Part shown: positions 1-9,014 of the stretch, piece by piece
Layout of the letters: each line of letters begins with the position of its first letter
How positions within the stretch are numbered: the stretch's first letter is position 1
From: DASSUW01 sp963844205
Lineage (GTDB): Bacteria; Actinomycetota; Thermoleophilia; Solirubrobacterales; Solirubrobacteraceae
NCBI GenBank assembly: GCA_963844205.1
Contig: CAWJNK010000014.1
Coordinates: 1,488,001-1,552,000 of the forward strand
Direction: 5' to 3'
Length of the DNA: 64,000 nt
Translations under genes and position numbers: made by a program
Notes under the pieces: model-generated
Told to the model about the DNA's origin: nothing
The model's input: the letters and a program-made list of their open reading frames with translations, nothing else
Database searches by the model: none

Positions 1-378
1 GCAGGCGCGGATCCCGAGCGCGATCGAGAGGTGGGTCTTGCCGGTGCCGGGCGGGCCCGAGCAGGACGACGTTCTCGCGGCCGTGCGAGGAAGTCGAGCT
101 GGCCGAGGTGCTGGATCAGGGTCTTCTTGACCGCTGCGTTGGAAGGTGAAGTCGAACTCCTCGAGCGTCTTGCGGGCGGGGAAGCGGGCGGCCTTGATGC
201 GGCCCTCGCCGCCGTGCGCCTCGCGCGAGGCGTGCTCGGTCGACAGCAGCGCCTGCGCGAAGCGCTCATAGCTCCACTCCTCCGCGCGGGCGCGGTCGGC
301 GAGCTTGGGCAGCGCCCGGGCGGCGGCCGGCGCCTTCAGCGCGCGGAACAGGTGCGCGAGCTCGCTGGTGGTGCTCAT
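1..378 (-). pseudogene. istB: IstB-like helper ATPase, frameshifted and cut by window edge
   Basis: IstB is the AAA+ helper ATPase that assists IstA during IS21 transposition. Translation from ATG at 378 gives MSTTSELAHLFRALKAPAAA and then the family-typical segment KTLEEFDFTFQRS. Three single-base insertions follow, near 150, 95 and 50. Together they restore the frame, so Walker A GPPGTGKTHLSIAL is readable close to the edge. About 125 residues are present and the remaining ATPase core is outside the window. The start overlaps the istA stop by ATGA, a sign of translational coupling. The +1, +1, +1 pattern in GC-rich runs suits either decay or assembly error. Confidence 0.75.
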
Positions 379-1571
379 GCGATCAGCGCGTCGTAGCGCT
401 CCAGCGGCCGCGTCTCGACGCTGCCGGCTCGTCGGCGTTGGCCGCGCAGCTCGCGCAGGGCGCGGGCGTGCTCGAGCGCGGTGATCGTGCGGTAGCGCGC
501 GAACGAGCGCTTGTGCCGGCAGGCGAGCTCGCCGGTGTCGAGCGCGACCGCGGTGACCTCGGTCTGCGAGACGCGGACCTCGACGCGGCGGCCGGCCAGC
601 CGCGGATCGAGCGAGTAGTCGCAGGTATCGAAGCGCAGGTAGGGATCGGCCGGCACCCGCGTCACCCAGCGGCGGTCGAGGTCCGGGAACGCCGGCAGCG
701 CGCTCATCGCCTCGCGCTCGGCGATCAGCCGGTCGACCGGCCGGCAGCGCAGCGTCCGGTGCGTGCGCGCGTTGGCCTTGGCGAACCAGGCGTCGAGCTG
801 GGCCTGGTAGTCGCGCTCGTTGACGAACTGCCGGCCGGGCTCGAAGTTGGTCTCCAGATAGCCCTGCAGGCGCTCGACGGCGCCCTTGGCCTGCGGATCA
901 CGCCGGCCGGCAGAAGTGCCAGCCGACCCGCAGCCGCCCGCAGAGCGCGGCGAACTCCTCCGTCGGCTGCCCGCGCGGCGTGCAAGCCCGGCCTGGCGGT
1001 CCCAGACCAGCGTCCCCGGCAGCCCGCCCAGCTGCCACAGGCAGCGCGCGATCCCCCAGAGCAGATCCGGCGTCTCCTTGGAGAAGATCAGCGCGCCGGC
1101 GCCGGCGCGCGAGTAGCCCAGGCACGCGACCACGACCCAGCCGCGGCGGTGCTCGACCGCCCCGACCGGGACCTTGTCGCGTCGGCTCCCACAGATCGAA
1201 CTGGCAGATCTCGCCCGGCCGATAGACGGTGCGCTGAAACGTCCGCGGCGGCGCGAACGATCGGCCGGATCTCGCGCAGATAGTCATCCAGGATCGTCTT
1301 GCCGCCCGCATAGCCGAGCTCCTGCAGGCGCTCGCGGATCACCTGCCCCGGCAGCTCGCCGTCCTCGCGCAACAGCCGGTGGATCTCCTCCCGGAACGGA
1401 TCCAGCTTCGACGGCCGCGGCCGCCGCGCGATAGCGCGGCGGCTCCTCGACGCGCAACGCCCGCCGGACCGTGTTGCGATCGCGGCCCGTCCGGCGCGCG
1501 ATCTCCTTGATCGAGAGCCCCGCCACGAAGTGCATCCGGCGGATCTCGGCCCACTGCTCCACCCCGACCAC
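375..1571 (-). pseudogene. istA: IstA-like IS21 transposase, multiply frameshifted
   Basis: IstA is a DDE-type integrase-like transposase. Pieces in different minus frames combine to a family-like protein. The N-terminal helix-turn-helix is MVGVEQWAEIRRMHFVAGLS followed by IKEIARRTGRDRNTVRRALR. A linker region contains KTILDDYLREIRP. Part of the catalytic core is readable as CQFDLWEP, then VVACLGYSRAG. The C-terminal part, with RLAGRRVEVRVSQTEV and the final DALIA, is well preserved. At least four frame changes occur between about 900 and 1400. Total length of about 400 residues is normal for IstA. Loss of function is likely but depends on the base calls being correct. Confidence 0.78.
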
Positions 1572-1650
1572 CGACCTCCTCCTGGCTCGCTCGCATCACG
1601 AACCAGCCAGGCTCCACGCCCACCCGGACAACCCGCCGCGCCGGCCGCCG

Positions 1651-1703
1651 GGGGGTGCATTTTCAACCGGCGCGCGGGGGTGAGTATTCAGGCGGCGCCG
1701 ACA
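1651..1703. repeat. IS21 right-end terminal repeats
   Basis: Two related 22-bp direct repeats occur at 1651-1672 and 1676-1697. Both begin GGGGGTG, share a central TTCA and end CGGCG. The end then reads GCCGACA at 1697-1703. Multiple terminal repeats of this kind are the usual transposase binding sites in IS21-family ends. They lie 80 bp upstream of the istA start, where they are expected. Confidence 0.65.
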
Positions 1704-1777
1704 CCACTCATTGCGTTAAGCGAGCGATCGCGGTGCGCGACGACTGGTCGGCCGTCCAGCGGTCACGTACCTAGGGT

Positions 1778-3162
1778 TGGTGTAGGAGCGGTTCGGACGG
1801 AATCGCGCTGAGCGTGGTTCCGGCCACCGTGGCGTCCATGATCGTCGGGTTGTTCCACGACTGACGGAAGGAGGCGCTTGCGATGGCCGGTGCCGACAGG
1901 ATGACGATCGAGGAGGTCGTCAAGCGGGTGCTGCTCGAGGAGCAGGCGGATGTGCTGCGCGCGGCGGTCGAGGCCGTCTGCGCGGAGCTGATGGAGATCG
2001 AGGTGTCCCAGCAGATCGGCGCGAGCGCGGTGAGCGGCGCCGGATGATCGGATGACGCATCGCAATGGCTATCGGGCGCGGGAGTGGCAGACGCGCGCGG
2101 GGTCGCTGGAGCTGCAGATCCCCAAGCTGCGCCGTGGAGCTACTTCCCGAGCTTCCTGGAGCCGTGTCGGCGCTCCGAGCAGGCGCTGCTGGCGGTGATC
2201 CAGCAGTGCTACGTGTGCGGGGTCTCGACGCGTCGCGTTGACCAGTTGGTCGAGAGCCTCGGGCTGCGGGTGAGCAAGAGCGGAGTCTCGCGGATCTGTC
2301 GGGCGCTCGATGAGCACGTCGACGCGTTCCGGACGCGGCCGCTGGAGGGCGCCTACCCGTATCTGTTCCTGGACGCCAAGGTCGAGAAGGTCCGCGACGG
2401 CGGCCGGGTGGTGACCAAGGCGCTCGTTGTCGCGCACGGCGTTCATGAGTCTGGGTGGCGCGAGATCCTCTCGATCGACGTTGGCGAGGCCGAGACCGAG
2501 GCGTTCTGGACCGACTTCCTCAGAGGGCTCGTCAAGCGCGGCCTGGTCGGCGTCCAGCTCGCGATCTCCGACGCGCATGCCGGGCTGAAGGCCGCGATCG
2601 CGAAGGTTCTCGGCTGCGCCTGGCAGCGCTGCACCGTGCACTTCCTCCGGGACTGTCTCGGTCACGCGCGTCGCGATCAGCACGGGCTGCTGGCGGCGCT
2701 GATCCGTCCGATCTTCAACGCCGACTCGCTCGCGCAGGCTCGCGACCGGCTCTCGGAAGCGGTCGCGCACCTCGACGGGCGACTGGCCAAGGTGGCGGCC
2801 ATGCTCGAGGACGCCGAGGCCGACATCCTCGCCTTCTACGCGTTCCCGCCCGATCACTGGCGCAAGCTGCGCAGCACGAACCCGCTCGAGCGCTTCAACC
2901 GCGAGATCGGCCGCCGCACCGACGTCGTCGGCATCTTCCCCGACGACCGCAGCCTGATCCGCCTCGCCGGCATGCTCTGCATCGAAGCCAACGACGAATG
3001 GCTCGTCGGCCGCCGCTACCTCTCGGCCGAGTCGATCTCTCTCGTCCTGGCGGGACGAGACGATCACATAGACAAGGAGAACAAGCAGGAGGTGCCCGAG
3101 CTCCAAGCGGCCTGAGCCGCCAACGTCCTCACCGACGACTGGAGCGCCAGACTCCTACACCA
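1778..3162 (+). mobile_element. IS256-family (Mutator-type) insertion sequence
   Basis: An element of about 1.4 kb is bounded by inverted TGGTGTAGGAG (1778-1788) and CTCCTACACCA (3152-3162), a perfect 11-bp match. It contains a single transposase gene of the Mutator/IS256 type. The right end lies 36 bp beyond the stop of the UvrD-like gene, so insertion happened just outside that coding region. I could not identify a clear 8-9 bp target duplication. The longer similarity beyond the 11-bp core is imperfect, so the true ends may extend by a few bases. Confidence 0.75.
1883..3115 (+). pseudogene. IS256-family transposase, two frameshifts
   Basis: This is a DDE transposase of the Mutator superfamily that cuts and pastes its own element. 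The start is ATG at 1883, opening MAGADRMTIEEVVKRVLLEE. The frame breaks near 2035, and the next part reads THRNGYRAREWQTRAGSLEL. A second break near 2138 leads into the long C-terminal frame to 3115. Family motifs are clear: GVSTRRVDQLVESLGL, VAHGVHESGWREIL with the first acidic region, a core around VQLAISDAHAGLKAAI, and NPLERFNREIGRRT near the C-terminus. After correction the length of about 410 residues is normal. Both breaks look like one missing base in a G-rich run. Confidence 0.8.
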
Positions 3163-3197
3163 CCTCCCGGGACTTGACTTCGGCGACGCCGCGGCGC

Positions 3198-5092
3198 TTA
3201 GCGACGCGCTGTCTCCGTGAAGGAGAGGGACGTATTGCGGCAGAGATGAAGCAGGCACGCGGCATCGACCGACGGCCGCGCATTGCGGGCGAGTCGGAGC
3301 TCAATCTCATACACGAACCGGGAGCGTCTGTCCCGAACTCGATAGCCGTAGGTGTTCGTCGAGGAGGGCGAGCTCAGGAGAAACACCTGATAACGCGCTC
3401 GAGTCAGCGCGACGTAGAACTTGCGCCTCTCGTCTCGCAACGTCTCCGCGGAGATCACGTGCTGGCGCCGGTCGCGGTCCCATCGCTGCCGTGGCACGAG
3501 CGTGTCTTGCAGTCCAGCCAGGATCACGACGTCAAACTGCCGACCCTTGCTGGCGTGGTAGGTGGTCAATGGCACGCGCCCGCGCACCTTGACGCCAAGG
3601 GCAAAGTCGATCACGCGAAGCTCGTCGTCCCCGGCGAGGCTAAGCAGGTCCTCGAGTGCCTCGATCTCGTCCGGCCGGTTGCCGCTGCGTTCAAGCATTT
3701 CCCGCAAAGCCAGCCGCTTGAGCGCCGCCCGCAACCAGTCGTGGAGTCGACGTTCGGGATCAGTCGTATCAGCGCAAGCGTCGAACAGCGCGACTCGGAG
3801 GCGCAGCTCATCGCTCGCGTCGAAGACGGCATTGGCCTCGCGTGCGTATCGCCGGTACGTCCGCAGCAGATTGCCGAACGACGAGACGTCCGTCCTGCAC
3901 CCTCGAGTCCGCGGTGCGCAATCTGCTGCAGCAGCCGCACGGCCAACGCCGACGGGTACGGGCTGTCGCGCTCGGCGAGGACTGGCAGGTCCGCCGACTG
4001 CAACTCCTGCGACAGGGCGTCGTAGATCGGGCTGGCTGATGGATACAGCACCGCGATTTCATGCTCCGGTATGTCCCGCGCCGTCAGTGCGGGGATGATC
4101 TCTCGAGCCACTACGCGCGCCTGGGCGACGAGACCGCCCTCCACCAAACGGATGTCGATGTCGCCCGGGTCCTTACGCTCGGGGTCGGCGCGGTAGTCGT
4201 GGTCCCGCTCCGGTGCGAGCGCGGCCTGCGATGCCGCTATGAGCCGTGAGCCCGCGCGATAGTTGAAGCGCAACCGGACCTCGTGAAACGCGTCGTCATC
4301 GAGCAAGCGCTGGAGATACCGTGGGTCGGCGCCAGTAAAGCCGTACAGCGTCTGGTCAGGGTCGCCGACGGCGAAGATCTTTGTGCCAGCCGCAGCAAGA
4401 CATTCGACGATGGCGTGCAGGGGACCTCCAAGGTCCTGGTATTCGTCGACGGCTAACCATGCGTAACGGGCGGCGAGCACCTCGCGCACCACCGCCACGC
4501 TCCGCAGGAGACTCAGGGCATCGAGCACCATCCCGTCGAAGTCGACCGCGTTGCACTCGGCCAGCAAGGCGCTGTAGCGGGCCGCTACCCGGACGTCGAG
4601 GGGATCGAAGCGTTCGACGGACTCGGCGAGCGCCTGTGCTCGACGGATGCTTTGCAACCGCGGCTCGAACCAGCTCACTCGGTCATTTGAGCCTTCGCGC
4701 GTCAGTGCTGCTGCGACCAAGTCGGCGCGGCGGTGGCCGGCCAACACGGTGCGGTCGGGGCGAGCAATCTCCGGCGCGAGGCGTGCGTAGGGGCGCAGCA
4801 CCGCGTTCAGGCAAAAGGAGTGGACCGTGCCGACGAAGACGGAACGCCCGGGCCGGATGCCGAGGACCCCGAGCCGCGACGTGACCTCTCGCACCGCATC
4901 GTTGTTGTACGTCACGCACGCGACGCCCCGGCTACCCGGGACGACGTCGGCGAGTAGGTGTGCGACCTTGACAGCCAATGTGGCCGTCTTGCCGCTGCCG
5001 GGACCGGCGAGCACGACAGTGTGGTCCTCCTGGCATACCGCCTCGCGCTGTGCGTCATTGAGTTCAGCGAATGCTGCACGCAGCCGGGTCAT
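3198..5092 (-). CDS. UvrD/Rep-like helicase, GajB-like (frameshifted)
   Basis: This superfamily 1A helicase is likely the partner of the upstream OLD nuclease, as GajB is in Gabija anti-phage systems. Walker A is AGPGSGKTATLAVKVAHLL near residue 30. Walker B is AVDEYQDLGGP, followed by VGDPDQTLYGFTGAD. Motif V appears as TTYHASKGRQFDVVILAGLQ and motif VI as FYVALTRARYQVFLL. The frame changes once, near 3900, so the gene is read as two overlapping parts; joined they give about 630 residues. The start ATG overlaps the stop of the OLD gene by ATGA, implying coupled translation. IS256 DNA begins 36 bp after the stop. A stand-alone repair helicase is less likely because of this pairing. Confidence 0.8.
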
Positions 5093-6850
5093 GGAGCCAG
5101 CGTGGCCGTGAGGGACTCGATCGCCTCAGCCACGTACGGCGGCGGCGGGACGGCCTCGACATGGCCGGACAAGCGCTGGGCGAACCGGCCCTTGCCGATG
5201 CGCTCAATCCGCCGAACAATTGCGACGCGGTCGGCTCTCTTGCCACCATCGACGGCATCGACTAGCGCGGCAAAGCGCTCGCGCGCAGCACGGCCAGCGA
5301 CGAGTTCATCGAACGCGCTCTGAACCGCCGCTTCTGCTGCCGGGAGGACATCGACTTCGAGGGTATGCGCTCCTACAAAGACATCGTCCTCAGCCAGTAG
5401 CTCACGGACGTAGTCGAGCTGGCCGGCGTCGAGCCGCGCGCGTGCTTGGCTGCGGAGCCGCCGCGGAAGCAGTCTGATCCCGCGGCGCAAGCCAGCATTG
5501 GATAACCCCCGGCGATTGGGATCAGCGTCACCGTCGGTGATTACCACGTGCGGTATCTGAAGGCCATCGTCGCCAAGCAGCTTGCGATAGGGCGCGAAGT
5601 CGACGCCATGCACCGAGCAAACTGTGACGCCTAGCGCATCGAGGTCGTAGCCCATCTGCTGAGCGAACGCCGGCACGAGGTAGATCTCGGCCGCACCCTC
5701 GACAAGAACGACACCCCGCGCAAACAGGAGTTCTGCGCGTGTCACGTCTAGATACCGCTCGAGATCGGCCTTGTCGCGGCTGGAAAGCTGGTCAACGGGA
5801 GGGCGGAGAGCGATGGTGCCGCGGTCGTCCGTGCGGCGCAACAAGACCAAAGAATCTAGCTGTGTCACGCTCGCGACGTGGGCGGAGTGGGTCGTGACTA
5901 CGAGTTCGGGATGCGCGAGAAGAAGGTGCCGGAAAAGCACGCGCTGAAGATGCGGGTGAAGGTGCGCTTCGGGCTCCTCCACGCCGACGAGTCGGCTCAC
6001 GAGCCTTCCTTGGGCATGCTGCTGAGCGATGCGCTCGAGAAGGAGCGCGAGATACACAACATTCGCCGAACGAAGGCTCGTTCGGCTGACTTCGAGGTCA
6101 TCACCCAGTAATAGCTCGACCGACCGGAGAACCTGATCGCCGCGCGACGCAGCGATGCCGAACGACACCTCGTCGGCAAACACGTGCCCCACCATGTTCC
6201 GCAGCCGCGCGTTGAGCGCCTCTTGCAGATCTTCGACGGCTGGTTCATCGAGCAATTCGCGACTGGCGGCGCGCGCCTTTTGTGCAACCTCATCGAGGCG
6301 ATTCGTCTGGGACGTCGAGCGACGTCAGCAATTGGCGAAGCGGCGAGCGCGACGACGAGCGCAGATCTCCCTCAGCGTCGCGCAGGGCAGGGAGAACGCG
6401 CAGCGACACGAAGCGGCGAACGTCGGCGCCGAACGGCTCCGGGCTCTCGTCTGTTCCTAGGAAGGTGGCGAACTCGTAACCGGCATCTACATTGAGCGAC
6501 TCCTTTGGTCTGAAGTAGTAAGTCAGGCGCGCGACGATCGGGTCGGCGTTGACGATGCCGTCCGCAAGAGTTCCCTTGGCTTCTTCATCGTCGTCGAACC
6601 CTGCAACATCGACCTCGACGCGAATTTCGGCGCCCTGCATTGCGTCGGCAGTCCCCGACGAGAAGTCCTCGTGCCGAAGTTCCCTCGCACTGTCAGGAAG
6701 GCTGGGGTCGAGCACGAGTCTCAACGCCACGAGCAGGTTCGTCTTGCCCGCTCCGTTCTCGCCAACCACCACAAGCGCCGCAGGCAGGTCATCGACTAGC
6801 AGCGTTTCGAAGTTGCGGAAATTCCTGATCAGGATGCGGTGGACGTGCAC
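5089..6850 (-). CDS. OLD-family ATPase/TOPRIM nuclease, GajA-like (frameshifted)
   Basis: OLD-family proteins join an ABC-type ATPase to a TOPRIM nuclease. In Gabija, GajA cuts DNA and pairs with the helicase GajB. Walker A is VVGENGAGKTNLLVAL near residue 37. Walker B is VEEPEAHLHPHLQ, followed by the switch VVTTHSAHVASV. The C-terminal TOPRIM shows VVLVEGAAEIYLVPAF and VVITDGDAD, the acidic metal ligands. The frame shifts once, near 6318, between the N-terminal Walker A part and the rest. GTG at 6850 is chosen as start because HRILIRNFRNFE is the typical beginning of the ATPase fold. Corrected length is about 587 residues, close to GajA. The gene belongs to a four-gene operon. Confidence 0.8.
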
Positions 6851-6896
6851 GGCGGGTTGAAGCGGATGACCGGGAAGGACGTCAATCTCGGCTGCG

Positions 6897-7223
6897 TCAG
6901 CGCAACGCGACCGCCTCGAACGCCACGGTGGCCTGTTCTGGACGCTCGTGCGCAACCACTGCACCAAGGGCCGAGAGGCCGCCCACGAGTAGAGCGTGAT
7001 CCCCATCAGGATCCGCGACCGCTCCGGCCGCGCGCTGGCGAAGCCCATGAAGCCATTCGGTCGCGCGCGCAGCCGTTCCGACCTCTACCGCGACCGCATC
7101 GACCACATCCGAGCGATCGGTCAGTTCGCTGAGCGCACTCATCGTGGGTTCGGTTAAGACGGCTCCTGGACCGAGGTCAGCGATGCGCTCCGCGACAAGG
7201 CGGAGGTCCAGATCGATTGCCAT
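6897..7223 (-). CDS. Hypothetical 108-aa protein in the Gabija-like operon
   Basis: I do not recognise this protein. It starts MAIDLDLRLVAERIADLG at ATG 7223, preceded by a good ribosome binding site (GAGGGAGAC). It is 108 residues long, mildly acidic and largely helical in character, with no membrane segment and no cysteines. It begins 11 bp after the 209-residue gene stops, and the OLD-type nuclease starts 46 bp further on, so all four genes probably share one transcript. Its place directly before a GajA-like gene suggests an accessory or regulatory part of the defence operon, which is inference from position only. Confidence 0.65.
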   Translation of the reverse strand: MAIDLDLRLVAERIADLGPGAVLTEPTMSALSELTDRSDVVDAVAVEVGTAARATEWLHGLRQRAAGAVADPDGDHALLVGGLSALGAVVAHERPEQATVAFEAVALR

Positions 7224-7234
7224 GTCTCCCTCTT

Positions 7235-7864
7235 TCATCTCTTCGACATGCGGGCGATGTGCGCCTCGACCTGAGCGCGCATCCCGCGCGCCGCAGCGGC
7301 GGGAACGCTGTGCGTTTCTTTCGTGCGGCACTGCCAGACCTCGACGCCAGCGACATCGGCTGGCGCGTAGCGCGCGTCCATGACGTCGATTACGGGCGAG
7401 GCGAGCATCTCGGCGGCCTGCATCGAAAGGCGCGGTCCGTCCCAGAACACAAGCCGCCCCGACAGCTTCCCGCGGGAGTCTTGCAACACGACGCGTATAA
7501 GCACCTCGACGACGTCTGTCGAGTTGTAGCGAACGACACCCTTCTCCTCCCACGCGTCGAAGGTGAGCGGAGACACGGCATGCCAATCGGCACAGGTCTC
7601 AACCGCATCGATGTAGTTCGCGGCAGCCGTTGCGGAGGCTCGCCTCCCTGGGTTCGGATCCCCAGCCCAGCCGAGCCAGCCACTCAGGCTCGAGTTGATC
7701 TTTGCTCGGCCCGCCGCAGGCGAAACGGCATGCACGTCTCTTATGGCCGAGCGCACGCTCGACACCATGCCCATGATGTGTGGCGGCGGACCACCGCCAC
7801 TGCCAGTGCCGCCCCACGCGCCGCGTACAGAGAGCGCCAACTCTCGCATTTCCACCGTAGGCAC
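7235..7864 (-). CDS. Hypothetical 209-aa protein, first gene of the Gabija-like operon
   Basis: No family is recognised. The likely start is GTG at 7864 (MPTVEMRELALSVRGAWGG); an in-frame ATG lies at 7849. The protein is soluble, with a glycine-rich stretch (GGTGSGGGPPPH) near residue 20 and a central region of alternating strands such as VVEVLIRVVLQDSRGKLSGR and VFWDGPRLSM. There is no signal peptide or membrane segment. It leads the operon that continues with the 108-aa gene, the OLD nuclease and the UvrD-like helicase. Only 41 bp separate its start from the divergent operon, so the two promoters must overlap or lie back to back. Confidence 0.6.
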   Translation of the reverse strand: MPTVEMRELALSVRGAWGGTGSGGGPPPHIMGMVSSVRSAIRDVHAVSPAAGRAKINSSLSGWLGWAGDPNPGRRASATAAANYIDAVETCADWHAVSPLTFDAWEEKGVVRYNSTDVVEVLIRVVLQDSRGKLSGRLVFWDGPRLSMQAAEMLASPVIDVMDARYAPADVAGVEVWQCRTKETHSVPAAAARGMRAQVEAHIARMSKR

Positions 7865-7905
7865 GGCGGCGAGCGTACGCGACTACCGAAAAGTTCTCAA
7901 CTAGT

Positions 7906-8118
7906 GTGATGAGCACACCGGCCAGCACTATTGATCAGCGCAGCCTCAGATATCACAGGCTGGACAATCTCTTGGCTTCGATCGGGCACGGCACGCGACG
8001 GTCGAGCCTAGCTGCCATCAATGCTGTCGGGCCATACTGCTGGCTCCTGCGGGCGGCAGGTACGGTGCGTCCGGACCTCGCGGTACGGTTTCACGAACGC
8101 GTGTTCGCACATCAATGA
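7906..8118 (+). CDS. Small 70-aa protein coupled to the DprA-like gene
   Basis: I do not recognise this protein. It starts at GTG 7906 or ATG 7909 and ends in TGA at 8116-8118, which overlaps the next ATG as ATGA. That overlap, and its place as first gene of the rightward operon, support a real gene. The sequence is basic and arginine-rich, with a hydrophobic middle (SLAAINAVGPYCWLLRAAG) and no clear transmembrane length. No ribosome binding site is obvious, so the message may be leaderless. It could be a third component or a leader peptide for the DprA/PRTase pair. Confidence 0.5.
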   Translation: MMSTPASTIDQRSLRYHRLDNLLASIGHGTRRSSLAAINAVGPYCWLLRAAGTVRPDLAVRFHERVFAHQ

Positions 8119-9005
8119 ACCTAGTCGAGACAGCCGCGCTCATCGCGCTCGTCCGCAGCGGCGACCGCGCCTGGCACCACGTTGCCGATGTGGTCGAGTC
8201 CGCCGGCAGCGCCGAAGCCGTCCTTCGAGGCGACGTCCCTGAAGCCGCAGAGCCGCTCACGCTGTTCGAGAACGAGGCGACGTCAGAGGAGCCTGACCTC
8301 GACGCCATCGTCCGCGAGATCGAGGCGTGGCAGCACGAGGGCATCCAGATCCTGACGGTGCTCGATGCCGGCTATCCGACGAATCTCCGGAGCGTCCATA
8401 ACCGACCGCCATTCGTCTTCGTCCAAGGCGGGCTACGGCCCGACGACGACCGGTCGATCGCCGTGGTCGGGACGCGGCAGACGAGCTCGGAGGGTCTCGA
8501 TCAGGCAGCCCGTATCGCCGGAGGGCTGGCGGACGCGGGGTTCACCGTGGTCAGCGGTCTCGCGAAGGGCGTTGACGCGGCCGCTCACGGCGCCGCGCTC
8601 GGTCACGACCGCCGGACGGTCGCTGTCATCGGCACCGGTCTCCGGCGCGCGTATCCGCCCGAGCACGCCGCGCTACAGGACCGCATCGCGAAAGAGGGCG
8701 CCGTCGTGTCGCAGTTCTGGCCGGACGCCCCGCCGACGAAGACCAGCTTCCCCATGCGCAACGTCGTCATGTCGGGCCTTGCGCTCGGCACGGTGGTGAT
8801 CGAGGCGTCGCACACAAGCGGGGCGAAGATGCAGGCCCGGTTCGCGCTCGAGCACGGCCGGCCGGTGTTCCTGCTCGAGTCGCTCCTGGCGCACGAGTGG
8901 GCGCGCGAGTACGCGGAGCGCCCGGGCGCGCACGTCGTCGCGGGAGCTGACGATGTAGTCGAGCGTGTCGAGCGCTTGACCTCGCTCGACACGCTGATGG
9001 CGTAG
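8115..9005 (+). CDS. DprA/Smf-like protein, ShosA-like partner
   Basis: DprA proteins bind single-stranded DNA through a Rossmann-like fold. Visible motifs are SIAVVGTRQTSSEG, FTVVSGLAKGVDAAAHGAAL, TVAVIGTGLRRAYPPEH and FPMRNVVMSGLALGTVVIEA, in family order from about residue 113 to 225. The 296 residues include an N-terminal helical part of about 90 residues. The next gene, 9 bp away, is a phosphoribosyltransferase. This pairing matches the ShosTA/DprA-PRTase defence arrangement, where the DprA-like partner acts as antitoxin, rather than housekeeping dprA beside topA or recombination genes. A role in transformation cannot be excluded from sequence. Confidence 0.85.
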   Translation: MNLVETAALIALVRSGDRAWHHVADVVESAGSAEAVLRGDVPEAAEPLTLFENEATSEEPDLDAIVREIEAWQHEGIQILTVLDAGYPTNLRSVHNRPPFVFVQGGLRPDDDRSIAVVGTRQTSSEGLDQAARIAGGLADAGFTVVSGLAKGVDAAAHGAALGHDRRTVAVIGTGLRRAYPPEHAALQDRIAKEGAVVSQFWPDAPPTKTSFPMRNVVMSGLALGTVVIEASHTSGAKMQARFALEHGRPVFLLESLLAHEWAREYAERPGAHVVAGADDVVERVERLTSLDTLMA

Positions 9006-9014
9006 GAGCCCTTC

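Larger units (their letters stand above)
1..1703 (-). mobile_element. IS21-family insertion sequence, partial and decayed
   Basis: An IstA-type transposase is followed by an IstB-type helper ATPase on the minus strand, joined by an ATGA overlap at 375-378, which is the standard IS21 arrangement. The right-hand end has the repeated terminal sequences of this family, and the outermost bases read TGTCGGCGCC on the minus strand, fitting the family's TG...CA ends. The left end lies outside the window. Both genes contain several one-base shifts, so the copy is probably not autonomous unless these are sequencing errors. Confidence 0.8.

Noticed and set aside
8115..9005. Housekeeping dprA involved in transformation
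   Set aside because: Not fully excluded, but the phosphoribosyltransferase partner and the accessory context favour a defence-type pair over the usual dprA neighbours.
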